From assembly GCF_051811025.1 (NCBI RefSeq), contig NZ_JBPWQE010000001.1, positions 5,456,001-5,520,000 on the forward strand: a stretch of 64,000 nucleotides of DNA. The letters are read 5' to 3'. The notes beneath the pieces were generated by a model. That model saw nothing but the letters and a program-made list of their open reading frames with translations, searched no databases and was not told the DNA's origin. Positions 57,340 to 64,000 of the stretch are shown one piece after another (position 1 is the first letter of the stretch; each line of letters opens with the position of its first letter). The position numbers were made by a program, and so were the translations under genes. The stretch comes from Tardiphaga sp051811025 (GTDB lineage Bacteria; Pseudomonadota; Alphaproteobacteria; Rhizobiales; Xanthobacteraceae).

Positions 57340-58513
57340 TCGGTTTCTGGAACATCGACATGGCAGCGCCAATCGCGAGCGTTGCCGCCGAGACCACCAG
57401 CGCCGAAGTGAGGCTGCCCGTTGCATCCGTGATGGCACCCACCGCGATCGGGCCCAGGGTCTGGCCGATGCCGAACACGATCGTCACCGCTGCGATGGCT
57501 TTCGACCATGCCGCGCGGGGATAGTTGAAACGCACAAAGGCTGTGGTCGCCGCAACCACCGCGAAGAATGCAACGCCGAAAATGGCGGCAGAGATGCCGA
57601 GCACCACAGGCGAATGGCCGAGCAGCGGCATCGCTGCGCCCACCGCATTGGTGCCGAGAATGATTGCCATCGCGCGGCCGCTCTGGCCACGCGCGAGCAC
57701 GCCGCGCCACAGCCATGGCGACGCGAACGAACTGACGCCGATCAGGCACCAGAACGCACTCTGGGCCACCGCGCTGCCGCCGCCATCGCGCACATAGGCA
57801 ATCATGAAGGTCATGTAGGCGATATAGCCGGCGCCAAACATGAAATAGGCAATGAGGTAAATCCACATCGGACGGATCGCGAGCGGCACCTTGTCGTCCG
57901 TTGACGAGTCATCGGACGCATCAACGCGCGGACGCAACAGCGGCAGGCCGATCACGACCGATACGAGACCAAGGACCAGCCACACGATCCACCAGGAGCC
58001 CGGACCAAAGCCCTGCAGCACGAAAGGCGCGATCAGACCGGACAGGAGGATGCCCATACCTGGCCCGGCATAAAACAGACTGAGCAGATAGGACGAGCGT
58101 TCGGGATAAGCGAGGCCGATGGTGGCGGCGAGCGCGCCGCCGGCCACGAAGGAGACCGCCGCGCCAAAACCGGTGACCAGCCGCGCGATGCTGAGCAGCG
58201 TAAAATCCACGGTGACGCCGCAAACGATGAGCGACAGGATGCAAGCAAGTGTGCCGCCCTGAATCACCGCGATCAAACCGAAGCGCCTGCCGAGCCGGGC
58301 CGCGACCAGTGCGCCCGCGAGATACCCCGCGGCGTTGACGGTATTCATGAAGCCGGCGGCCGAATATGACCATTGCAGGCTGTCGCGCATATCGGGCAAC
58401 ACCAGCGAATAGGCAAAACGGCCGATGCCAAGCCCGATGGCTGGCGCGAGCGACAGGACGAGTATCAGCCACGCCGGGTTACGGCGCGCCGGGGAAGGCA
58501 CAGGTGACGTCAC
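57326..58513 (-). CDS. MFS transporter of the YbfB/YjiJ family
   Basis: A 395-residue permease with about twelve helices. Motifs of the YbfB/YjiJ group are visible: LILVLSLAPAIGLGIGRFAYSLVLPDM at the start, ARLGRRFGLIAV after helix 2, and GAGYIAYMTFMIAYVRDGGGS in the second half. I set the start at the GTG at 58513, which has GGAG six bases upstream; the frame continues 26 codons without homologous content. Substrate unknown. It is convergent with the Moco oxidoreductase, with a 14-base overlap of the coding ends. Confidence 0.88.
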   Translation of the reverse strand: MTSPVPSPARRNPAWLILVLSLAPAIGLGIGRFAYSLVLPDMRDSLQWSYSAAGFMNTVNAAGYLAGALVAARLGRRFGLIAVIQGGTLACILSLIVCGVTVDFTLLSIARLVTGFGAAVSFVAGGALAATIGLAYPERSSYLLSLFYAGPGMGILLSGLIAPFVLQGFGPGSWWIVWLVLGLVSVVIGLPLLRPRVDASDDSSTDDKVPLAIRPMWIYLIAYFMFGAGYIAYMTFMIAYVRDGGGSAVAQSAFWCLIGVSSFASPWLWRGVLARGQSGRAMAIILGTNAVGAAMPLLGHSPVVLGISAAIFGVAFFAVVAATTAFVRFNYPRAAWSKAIAAVTIVFGIGQTLGPIAVGAITDATGSLTSALVVSAATLAIGAAMSMFQKPISSR

Positions 58514-58651
58514 GGGAATCTCCGCTGCGCCGGCAATGTCGCAGGTTTCACGGAAGCCGCAATCATCCCTTCGGCAACACTGTCTTGCCATTCCCGCAAT
58601 GACGTCTTAGCACTCGCGGCAATCAATAACGGATTGCAAGGGCACTTGAAT

Positions 58652-59764
58652 ATGGCAACGCACAAATTGCTGCTTCTCCCCGGCGACGGCATTGGCCCTG
58701 AAGTGATGGCCGAGGTGAAGCGCCTGATCGACTGGATCGATGCCCAGGGCATCGCCAAATTCACGATCGAGAACGGTCTGGTTGGCGGTGCCGCCTATGA
58801 TGCCGACAAGCTCCCCATCACCGATGCAACGATGGCCAAGGCGGATGCGGCCGACGCCATCATCTTCGGCGCCGTCGGCGGTCCGAAGTGGGACAACGTG
58901 CCTTATGAGCACCGCCCCGAGGCTGGCCTGTTGCGCCTGCGCAAGGATCTCGGCCTGTTCGCCAATCTGCGCCCGGCCGTGTGCTATCCCGCGCTGGCGG
59001 AATCATCGAGCCTGAAGCGCGAGGTGGTTGAGGGCCTCGACATCATGATCGTGCGCGAGCTCACTGGCGGCGTCTATTTCGGCGAACCGAAAACCATCAC
59101 CGATCTCGGCAACGGCCAGAAGCGCGCTGTCGATACGCAGGTCTACGACACCTATGAAATCGAGCGCATCGCACGTGTTGCGTTTGATCTGGCCCGCAAG
59201 CGCCAGAACAAGGTGACGTCGATGGAGAAGCGCAACGTCATGAAGTCGGGCGTACTCTGGAACGAGGTTGTCACGCAGGTCCACGGCCGCGAATACAAGG
59301 ACGTCACGCTCGAGCATCAGCTCGCCGATTCCGGCGGCATGAATCTCGTGAAGTGGCCGAAGCAGTTCGACGTCATCGTTACTGACAACCTGTTCGGCGA
59401 CATGCTCTCCGATATCGCAGCGATGCTGACCGGCTCATTGGGCATGCTGCCCTCGGCCTCGCTCGGCGAAGTCGATGCCAAGACCAAAAAGCGCAAGGCA
59501 ATGTATGAGCCCGTGCACGGCTCAGCGCCGGATATTGCCGGCCAGGGCATGGCTAATCCGCTGGCGATGATCGCCTCCTTCGGCATGGCGCTGCGCTATT
59601 CGCTCGAGATGGGCGAGTTGGCCGACAAGGTCGACCAGGCCATCGCCGCGGTTCTGGCAAAGGGTCTGCGGACGGCGGATATCAAGTCGGAAGGCGCGAC
59701 AGTGGTCAGCACATCAGGCATGGGCGAAGCGCTGCTGAAGGAATTGCAGGCGCTGCACGCTTAA
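58652..59764 (+). CDS. leuB: 3-isopropylmalate dehydrogenase
   Basis: A 370-residue enzyme of leucine synthesis, oxidising and decarboxylating 3-isopropylmalate with NAD. Family features are LLPGDGIGPEVMAEV, RLRKDLGLFANLRP with the substrate Arg, ELTGGVYFGEP, the catalytic Tyr/Lys region and VTDNLFGDMLSDIAAMLTGSLGMLPSASLG. NAD specificity follows from HGSAPDIAGQGMANP. The ATG at 58652 gives the usual length; a TTG at 58634 is also in frame. A hairpin terminator follows. Confidence 0.98.
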   Translation: MATHKLLLLPGDGIGPEVMAEVKRLIDWIDAQGIAKFTIENGLVGGAAYDADKLPITDATMAKADAADAIIFGAVGGPKWDNVPYEHRPEAGLLRLRKDLGLFANLRPAVCYPALAESSSLKREVVEGLDIMIVRELTGGVYFGEPKTITDLGNGQKRAVDTQVYDTYEIERIARVAFDLARKRQNKVTSMEKRNVMKSGVLWNEVVTQVHGREYKDVTLEHQLADSGGMNLVKWPKQFDVIVTDNLFGDMLSDIAAMLTGSLGMLPSASLGEVDAKTKKRKAMYEPVHGSAPDIAGQGMANPLAMIASFGMALRYSLEMGELADKVDQAIAAVLAKGLRTADIKSEGATVVSTSGMGEALLKELQALHA

Positions 59765-59793
59765 GCGCGCTCGAACCTCTTCCCCCTGAACAA

Positions 59794-59820
59794 AAAATGC
59801 CCGGCTGAGCCGGGCATTTT
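59794..59820. terminator. bidirectional terminator after leuB
   Basis: AAAATGCCCGGC and GCCGGGCATTTT form a perfect 12-base stem with a three-base loop. Flanking A and T tracts let it work for leuB on the plus strand and for the minus-strand gene at 59841. Confidence 0.92.
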
Positions 59821-59840
59821 CGTATCGATATGTCGCGCGC

Positions 59841-60218
59841 TCAGTAGAGCGGGAAGCGCTCGGGATAGCCGCCGAGATCCCACTGCGAGTTGAGCGGCTG
59901 GCGGTCCAGCGGACGGTTGTTATTGTCGCGGGCGAAAGAGTAGCCGGGCGGATAGGCGTAATCAGTGAACTTGCGATCACCCGGGAGCACTTCGACGCCG
60001 GCATCGAGCCAAGAGCGACGCGTCACGTAAACACGGGTGCGGCCCTGCTGATAGGTCACGTTCGGGCCGCGCGCACCGTAAACGGCGTCACGGTCAGAGA
60101 CGCGCACCTTCTTCTTGGTGGCGGCGTCGGCCGGAGACGCGGCAACGGCGGTCGCGATGACGGCAACCGTCGCGAACAACGTGGCGAGAGTTTTCGCGGC
60201 GGGGAATTTCAAGGTCAT
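59841..60218 (-). CDS. small secreted protein, unknown function
   Basis: A 125-residue exported protein: signal peptide KFPAAKTLATLFATVAVIATAVAASPADA, then a short basic stretch (ATKKKVRVSDRDAVYG) and an aromatic-rich region (RSWLDAGVEVLPGDRKFTDYAYPPGYSFARDNNNRPLDRQPLNSQWDLGGYPERFPLY). I recall similar proteins annotated as hypothetical in Bradyrhizobium relatives, but no named domain. The tail is rich in Tyr, Pro and Asn. The terminator for leuB lies 20 bases beyond its stop. Confidence 0.8.
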   Translation of the reverse strand: MTLKFPAAKTLATLFATVAVIATAVAASPADAATKKKVRVSDRDAVYGARGPNVTYQQGRTRVYVTRRSWLDAGVEVLPGDRKFTDYAYPPGYSFARDNNNRPLDRQPLNSQWDLGGYPERFPLY

Positions 60219-60404
60219 CAGGTCCTCATTGCAGTCAGAAGATCGGCATTCAAAAGCCGAGTCGGCAAATCCGATTTGCGGTCAATTTAGCTGGCCGAGG
60301 TATCCGGCCACAAGGTCTATCCGGCCACAGTCGCCGATATAATGCGCGGGGTGGCCGAATGTTGCATGTAATCCAAGGTCTTGGTCCAACCCATCACGAA
60401 GAGG

Positions 60405-61220
60405 TCACAGGCTGCCGCGGAGCAGCGGGTTCTGGGCGCCGGTGACCCAGTCGGCCGAGGCCGCCGACAGCGCCGCACCACTGATGCAGCCGGCCCGCTT
60501 CAGATCTGCCTGGGCAAAGGCCTCCTGCAGCCGGGGTTCATTGCCGGCGGTGAGCAGCACCAGCCGGTTCAGCGTGCAAGCAATGGCCGCCCGCCGCGCC
60601 GGCAGGCCGTCGCCCTGGCACGACCAGCCGGAAATCCTGAGATTGGCGTCGTCCAGCGTCTTCATGAAGCCGAGGCAGCGCTTGCTGTCCTTCAGCCGGT
60701 CGGAAAAGCCCATCAGGGCGACCGGCCCGAACTTGCTGTCGACGATGCCCTCGCCCACCGCTTCGCTGACACCACCGGGGTCCATGCGGCCTGCAATGTC
60801 CGCCGCTGGCGAACCTGCCCGCTCGACCTCGGCACCAGGGCGATACAATTCCAGCTCGGCCACCGGGCGCTCCCCGGGCGACAACCAGCGCAAGACATCC
60901 TTGCGGCCGCCGTCGGGGTGTCTCAAGATCTCGTAAGATGCTGTTTTACCTGATGAATCAAACTGGCTGACGGCGAAGGCTGGATGGGAACGGCTGGCGA
61001 CGCTCCAGCCGGCTTTGGCGACCGGTTCGCTGCTGAGGTCGAATTCCAGCCCGTCGAAAACGGTAACCGCGGCCATGACAACCAGTGCCAGCGCCCCCAT
61101 ATAGGCGAGCAGACGCACGGCGATGGCACCGCACTCGTCGGCAAAGCTCTGCAGGGCCGGATGGACGCCTGCCGACTTTGGGTGGTGCGAAACCAAAATT
61201 GAACGCATCAACACACGCAA
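60405..61220 (-). CDS. membrane-anchored protein of unknown function
   Basis: A 271-residue protein (ATG at 61220; a second ATG at 61208 is as likely). After about 38 residues comes one helix (about 38-58, LLAYMGALALVVMAAVTVF), so the rest is probably periplasmic. The outer domain has three features: an RHPDGGRKDVLRWLSPGERPVAELELYRPG strip, a pair of Cys (SKRCLGFM and WSCQGDGLPARRAAIACTLNRL) and an Ala-rich C-terminus. I know no family name. It is divergent from asd by 103 bases. Coding is supported by composition and by a hydrophobic anchor. Confidence 0.75.
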   Translation of the reverse strand: MRVLMRSILVSHHPKSAGVHPALQSFADECGAIAVRLLAYMGALALVVMAAVTVFDGLEFDLSSEPVAKAGWSVASRSHPAFAVSQFDSSGKTASYEILRHPDGGRKDVLRWLSPGERPVAELELYRPGAEVERAGSPAADIAGRMDPGGVSEAVGEGIVDSKFGPVALMGFSDRLKDSKRCLGFMKTLDDANLRISGWSCQGDGLPARRAAIACTLNRLVLLTAGNEPRLQEAFAQADLKRAGCISGAALSAASADWVTGAQNPLLRGSL

Positions 61221-61323
61221 ATACGCTTAGGACGTTGTCTTTGCGACGTTTCTCGCATAGAAGCGCGGCTCTTCCCTTTCCACGGTATGTGGGGGTGAAG
61301 CATTTTTCTTCGGAGAGTGAACG

Positions 61324-62358
61324 ATGGGTTACAAAGTCGCGCTGGTCGGAGCGACCGGCAATGTCGGGCGTGAAATGCTCAGCATTCTGGATGAACGTAA
61401 ATTCCCCGCTGACGAGGTCGTGGCGCTTGCGTCGCGCCGCAGCATGGGCGTTGAGGTTTCCTTCGGCGACAGAACCCTGAAATGCAAAGACCTCGCGACC
61501 TATGACTTCAGCGATGTCGACATCTGCCTGATGTCGGCCGGCGGAGCCGTGTCCAAGGAATGGTCGCCCAAGATTGGTGCCGCCGGTGCCGTCGTGATCG
61601 ACAACTCGTCGACATGGCGCATGGACCCGGACGTGCCGTTGATCGTGCCGGAAGTAAACGCTGCTGCCGTTGATGGCTTCACCAAGAAGAACATCATCGC
61701 AAACCCGAACTGCTCGACTGCGCAGCTCGTGGTGGCGCTGAAGCCGCTGCATGACAAGGCGACCATCAAGCGCGTCGTCGTCTCGACCTATCAGTCGGTG
61801 TCGGGTGCGGGCAAGGATGCGATGGACGAGTTGTTCTCGCAGACCAAGGCCGTCTACACCAACAGCGAGCTGGTCAATAACAAATTCCCGAAGCGTATCG
61901 CCTTCAACGTCATCCCGCAGATCGACGTGTTCATGGAGGACGGCTACACTAAGGAAGAGTGGAAGATGATGATGGAGACCAAGAAGATTCTTGATCCCAA
62001 AATCAAAATGTCCGCGACCTGCGTGCGCGTGCCGGTGTTCGTCGGCCACTCGGAAGCGGTCAACATCGAATTCGAGAATCCGATCTCGGAAGATGAAGCT
62101 CGCGACATCCTGCGCAACGCGCCGGGCTGCCTCGTGATCGACAAGCGCGAGCCCGGTGGCTACGTCACGCCTTACGAAGCCGCTGGCGAGGACGCCACCT
62201 ATATCAGCCGCATCCGCACGGATTCGACGGTCGATAACGGTCTGGTTCTTTGGTGCGTGTCGGACAACCTGCGCAAGGGCGCGGCGCTCAACGCCGTGCA
62301 GATCGCGGAATGCCTGATCAACCGCAAGCTGATTACGGCGAAGAAGAAGGCCGCGTAA
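61324..62358 (+). CDS. asd: aspartate-semialdehyde dehydrogenase
   Basis: A 344-residue enzyme that reduces beta-aspartyl phosphate to the semialdehyde, the branch point to lysine, diaminopimelate, threonine and methionine. The nucleotide fold is VALVGATGNVGREML, the catalytic Cys130 is in NPNCSTAQLV, and the base/substrate region RVPVFVGHSEAVNIEF follows. VSTYQSVSGAGK matches the bacterial enzyme. The start has GGAGAG upstream. Gene order leuB, then asd within 2 kb is usual for this bacterial group. A strong terminator ends the gene. Confidence 0.98.
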   Translation: MGYKVALVGATGNVGREMLSILDERKFPADEVVALASRRSMGVEVSFGDRTLKCKDLATYDFSDVDICLMSAGGAVSKEWSPKIGAAGAVVIDNSSTWRMDPDVPLIVPEVNAAAVDGFTKKNIIANPNCSTAQLVVALKPLHDKATIKRVVVSTYQSVSGAGKDAMDELFSQTKAVYTNSELVNNKFPKRIAFNVIPQIDVFMEDGYTKEEWKMMMETKKILDPKIKMSATCVRVPVFVGHSEAVNIEFENPISEDEARDILRNAPGCLVIDKREPGGYVTPYEAAGEDATYISRIRTDSTVDNGLVLWCVSDNLRKGAALNAVQIAECLINRKLITAKKKAA

Positions 62359-62382
62359 GCGGACCTTCGACTTCCAACAATC

Positions 62383-62414
62383 AAAAGCCGGATGCTCAGC
62401 ATCCGGCTTTTTTT
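62383..62414. terminator. bidirectional terminator between asd and carbonic anhydrase genes
   Basis: AAAAGCCGGATGC and GCATCCGGCTTTT form a perfect 13-base stem with loop TCA, followed by further T. It lies 25 bases after the asd stop and directly (three bases) after the end of the minus-strand carbonic anhydrase gene, so it serves both. Confidence 0.93.
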
Positions 62415-62416
62415 GT

Positions 62417-63052
62417 TTACGCCACTGGCTTAAACTCTTTCGCGGCCTGATCGAGCACGGACAGCGAGCCGACGGCGACGCCGAAGTAAGCGCCGTGCAG
62501 TTCGAGCTCGCCCTTCGCGACCTTGCTGCTCACGAACGGAAACGTCATCAGATTTTCGAGGCTGCGGAACACGGCGGCCTTTTCGATACGGGTGACGAAA
62601 TCCTGGAACGCCTCGTGCTCGCGGATCTCGACCTTCTCGTCGGGCTTGATGAACATCGACATCCAGCGACCGATGAAGTCACCCGGCGACAGCGGCGCCG
62701 CATTGTCGACGAAAGCGCGGATGCCGCCGCATTGCGCGTGGCCGAGGATGACGATGTGCTTCACCTTCAACACCTGCACCGCATATTCCAGCGCCGCCGA
62801 GACGCCATGGGCGCCACCGTCGGGCTGATAGACCGGCACCAGGTTGGCGATGTTGCGCACCACGAACAATTCGCCCGGCGATGCATCGAAGATGACCTCC
62901 GGCGACACGCGCGAGTCGCAACAGCCGATCACCATGACTTCCGGCGACTGGCCCTTTTCCGATAATTCGCGGAAGCGCGACTGCTCGGTCGGCAATCGCT
63001 CCGACGTAAAGGTCTGGTAGCCGGCAATGAGCTGCTTCGGAAATGATGTCAT
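62417..63052 (-). CDS. beta-class carbonic anhydrase
   Basis: A 211-residue zinc enzyme that interconverts CO2 and bicarbonate. Zinc ligands are Cys44, His105 and Cys108 (in IGCCDSR and LGHAQCGG), and the Asp46-Arg48 dyad is intact. The sequence FVVRNIANLVPVYQPDGGAHGVSAALEYAVQVL is family-typical. I set the start at the ATG at 63052, with GAGG six bases upstream; an ATG at 63064 gives four more residues. It is convergent with asd over a shared terminator. Confidence 0.95.
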   Translation of the reverse strand: MTSFPKQLIAGYQTFTSERLPTEQSRFRELSEKGQSPEVMVIGCCDSRVSPEVIFDASPGELFVVRNIANLVPVYQPDGGAHGVSAALEYAVQVLKVKHIVILGHAQCGGIRAFVDNAAPLSPGDFIGRWMSMFIKPDEKVEIREHEAFQDFVTRIEKAAVFRSLENLMTFPFVSSKVAKGELELHGAYFGVAVGSLSVLDQAAKEFKPVA

Positions 63053-63180
63053 GGTCTGCCTCATGGGTCCCCACGGATAACCATAGGACGCCAGCGCGAA
63101 CAAGCCTTCCGGGCGGCGGACTGAGATGCTATCGCGAATACCAACCCATAAGCAGGCACCAATTTCAGGGAAATGACGCC

Positions 63181-64000
63181 ATGATCCGTCCGCGCCGCAG
63201 CCATTTGTTCATGCCCGGCTCGAACCCGCGCGCGCTGGAGAAGGCCCGCACCGTACCGGCCGACGGCATCATCCTGGACCTTGAAGACGCCGTGGCTCCG
63301 GACGCCAAGGGAACCGCGCGCGAGGCCATCGCGCAGACGCTCAATGCCGGAGGCTTCGGTAAGCGCGAGGTCATCATCCGCATCAATGCGCTGGATTCGC
63401 CATGGTGGATCGACGACGTCACCATGGCCGGCAAGGCCAAGCCCGACGGCATCCTGGTGCCGAAGATTTCCAGCGTCGAGGATCTCTCAGCCGTTGCGGA
63501 TCGCCTGAGTGACATTGGCGCCGACATGTCGATCAAGGTCTGGGCCATGATCGAGACCTCGCGCGCCATCCTCCATGCGGAGGAACTCGCGGCAGCCTCC
63601 AGGGATTCCGAAAATCGCCTGGCCGGCTTCGTGTTCGGCCCCAACGATATCGCGCGTGAAACCCGCATCCGCATGATGCCCGGCCGCGCGGCGATGTTGC
63701 CGATGATTACCCATTGCGTGCTGGCGACGCGGTTGCATGGTCTCGAAATTCTCGATGGTCCCTACAGCAATTTCAGCGATACCGAGGGTTTCATCGCCGA
63801 AGCCGAACAGGGCCGCGACATCGGCTTCGACGGCAAGACGCTGATCCATCCGAGCCAGATCGAGGCCTGCAACAAGGTCTTCACGCCGCCGGCCGACGAA
63901 GTTGCCCAGGCCCGCCGCATCATCGCAGCATTCGAGCAGCCGGAAAACGCCAGCCGCGGCGCGATCCAGCTTGACGGCAAGATGGTCGAGCGGCTGCATG
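63181..64000 (+). CDS. HpcH/HpaI-family CoA-ester lyase (CitE-like), incomplete at the window end
   Basis: The reading frame from the ATG at 63181 continues past the right edge of the window, so 273 residues are visible with no stop. The family features are RRSHLFMPGSNPRALEKA, the metal-binding DGIILDLEDAVAP with Glu and Asp, VIIRINALDSPW, ILVPKIS with the conserved Lys, VWAMIETSRAILHAEEL and GFDGKTLIHPSQI. Such enzymes cleave malyl-CoA, citramalyl-CoA or citryl residues; this one resembles the CitE-like group with beta-methylmalyl/citramalyl-CoA lyases. The start is preceded by CAGGGAAATGACGCC. No clear pathway partner is visible upstream. Confidence 0.92.
   Translation, partial: MIRPRRSHLFMPGSNPRALEKARTVPADGIILDLEDAVAPDAKGTAREAIAQTLNAGGFGKREVIIRINALDSPWWIDDVTMAGKAKPDGILVPKISSVEDLSAVADRLSDIGADMSIKVWAMIETSRAILHAEELAAASRDSENRLAGFVFGPNDIARETRIRMMPGRAAMLPMITHCVLATRLHGLEILDGPYSNFSDTEGFIAEAEQGRDIGFDGKTLIHPSQIEACNKVFTPPADEVAQARRIIAAFEQPENASRGAIQLDGKMVERLH

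Overview
This 64 kb window is a GC-rich, densely coded piece of alphaproteobacterial chromosome. The gene content (a malonyl-CoA ligase very close to Rhodopseudomonas MatB as I remember it, IalB-family and Pro/Ala-rich OmpA-like envelope proteins, a BacA/BclA-like ABC exporter-importer fusion, sdhCDAB, leuB-asd, the long form of ArgG, and palindromic intergenic repeats including the GTAGCCCGGAT type) points to the Nitrobacteraceae/Bradyrhizobiaceae, such as Rhodopseudomonas, Bradyrhizobium, Tardiphaga or Afipia. I cannot name the genus from sequence alone. I see no integrase, transposase, phage, plasmid, rRNA or CRISPR signature. It reads as core chromosome with some accessory metabolic genes.

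Layout. 0-8 kb: an MFS exporter with a C-terminal extra domain, a Tat-exported lipase-like hydrolase, a cytochrome P450, a class III adenylate cyclase with an N-terminal Cys cluster, a TerB-like protein and an SDR. 8-16 kb: tRNA-Ala(CGC), yggT-yggU-folD, an M20 peptidase, ppa, a GNAT acetyltransferase, a secreted hydrolase, a DCC thioredoxin-fold protein, a 77-residue unknown, a flavin amine oxidase and a zeta-class GST (maiA). 16-20 kb: a nested palindromic repeat, typA/bipA and phoD. 20-24.4 kb: a cobalamin riboswitch followed by a TonB-dependent receptor and a PepSY-TM protein, the most interesting block here. 24-34 kb: a membrane-anchored TAXI protein, phhB, a YkvA/DUF1232 protein, qor, a DECR-like SDR, an IalB-family protein, rlmN, a small membrane protein, a PAP2 phosphatase overlapping argG. 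34-40 kb: a divergent O-methyltransferase/TetR pair with a palindromic operator candidate, a PhoA-type alkaline phosphatase behind a tandem Pho box, a repeat element, an OmpA-family protein with a very long Pro/Ala-rich region, and a MAPEG protein. 40-51 kb: a BclA-like ABC protein, a hybrid histidine kinase, an NMT1/THI5-type ABC importer and sdhCDAB. 51-64 kb: a TSUP transporter, a CDF metal exporter, matB, a fasciclin protein, a cytochrome b plus molybdopterin oxidoreductase pair, an MFS transporter, leuB, two unknowns, asd, a beta-carbonic anhydrase and a CoA-ester lyase that runs off the right end.

How the parts work together. Two secreted phosphatases (phoD and the PhoA-type enzyme) each have a Pho-box-like site upstream, so both are probably in the PhoB regulon. 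The riboswitch should switch the receptor/PepSY pair off when cobalamin is plentiful, so that pair is likely for corrinoid or cobalt acquisition even though the receptor sequence resembles siderophore receptors. Succinate dehydrogenase, leuB, asd, argG, folD, ppa, typA and rlmN are housekeeping functions. Several convergent gene pairs overlap by 4 to 14 bases or share one bidirectional hairpin terminator, which shows tight packing. Most of the long opposite-strand reading frames are third-position shadows of GC-rich genes and are left out.
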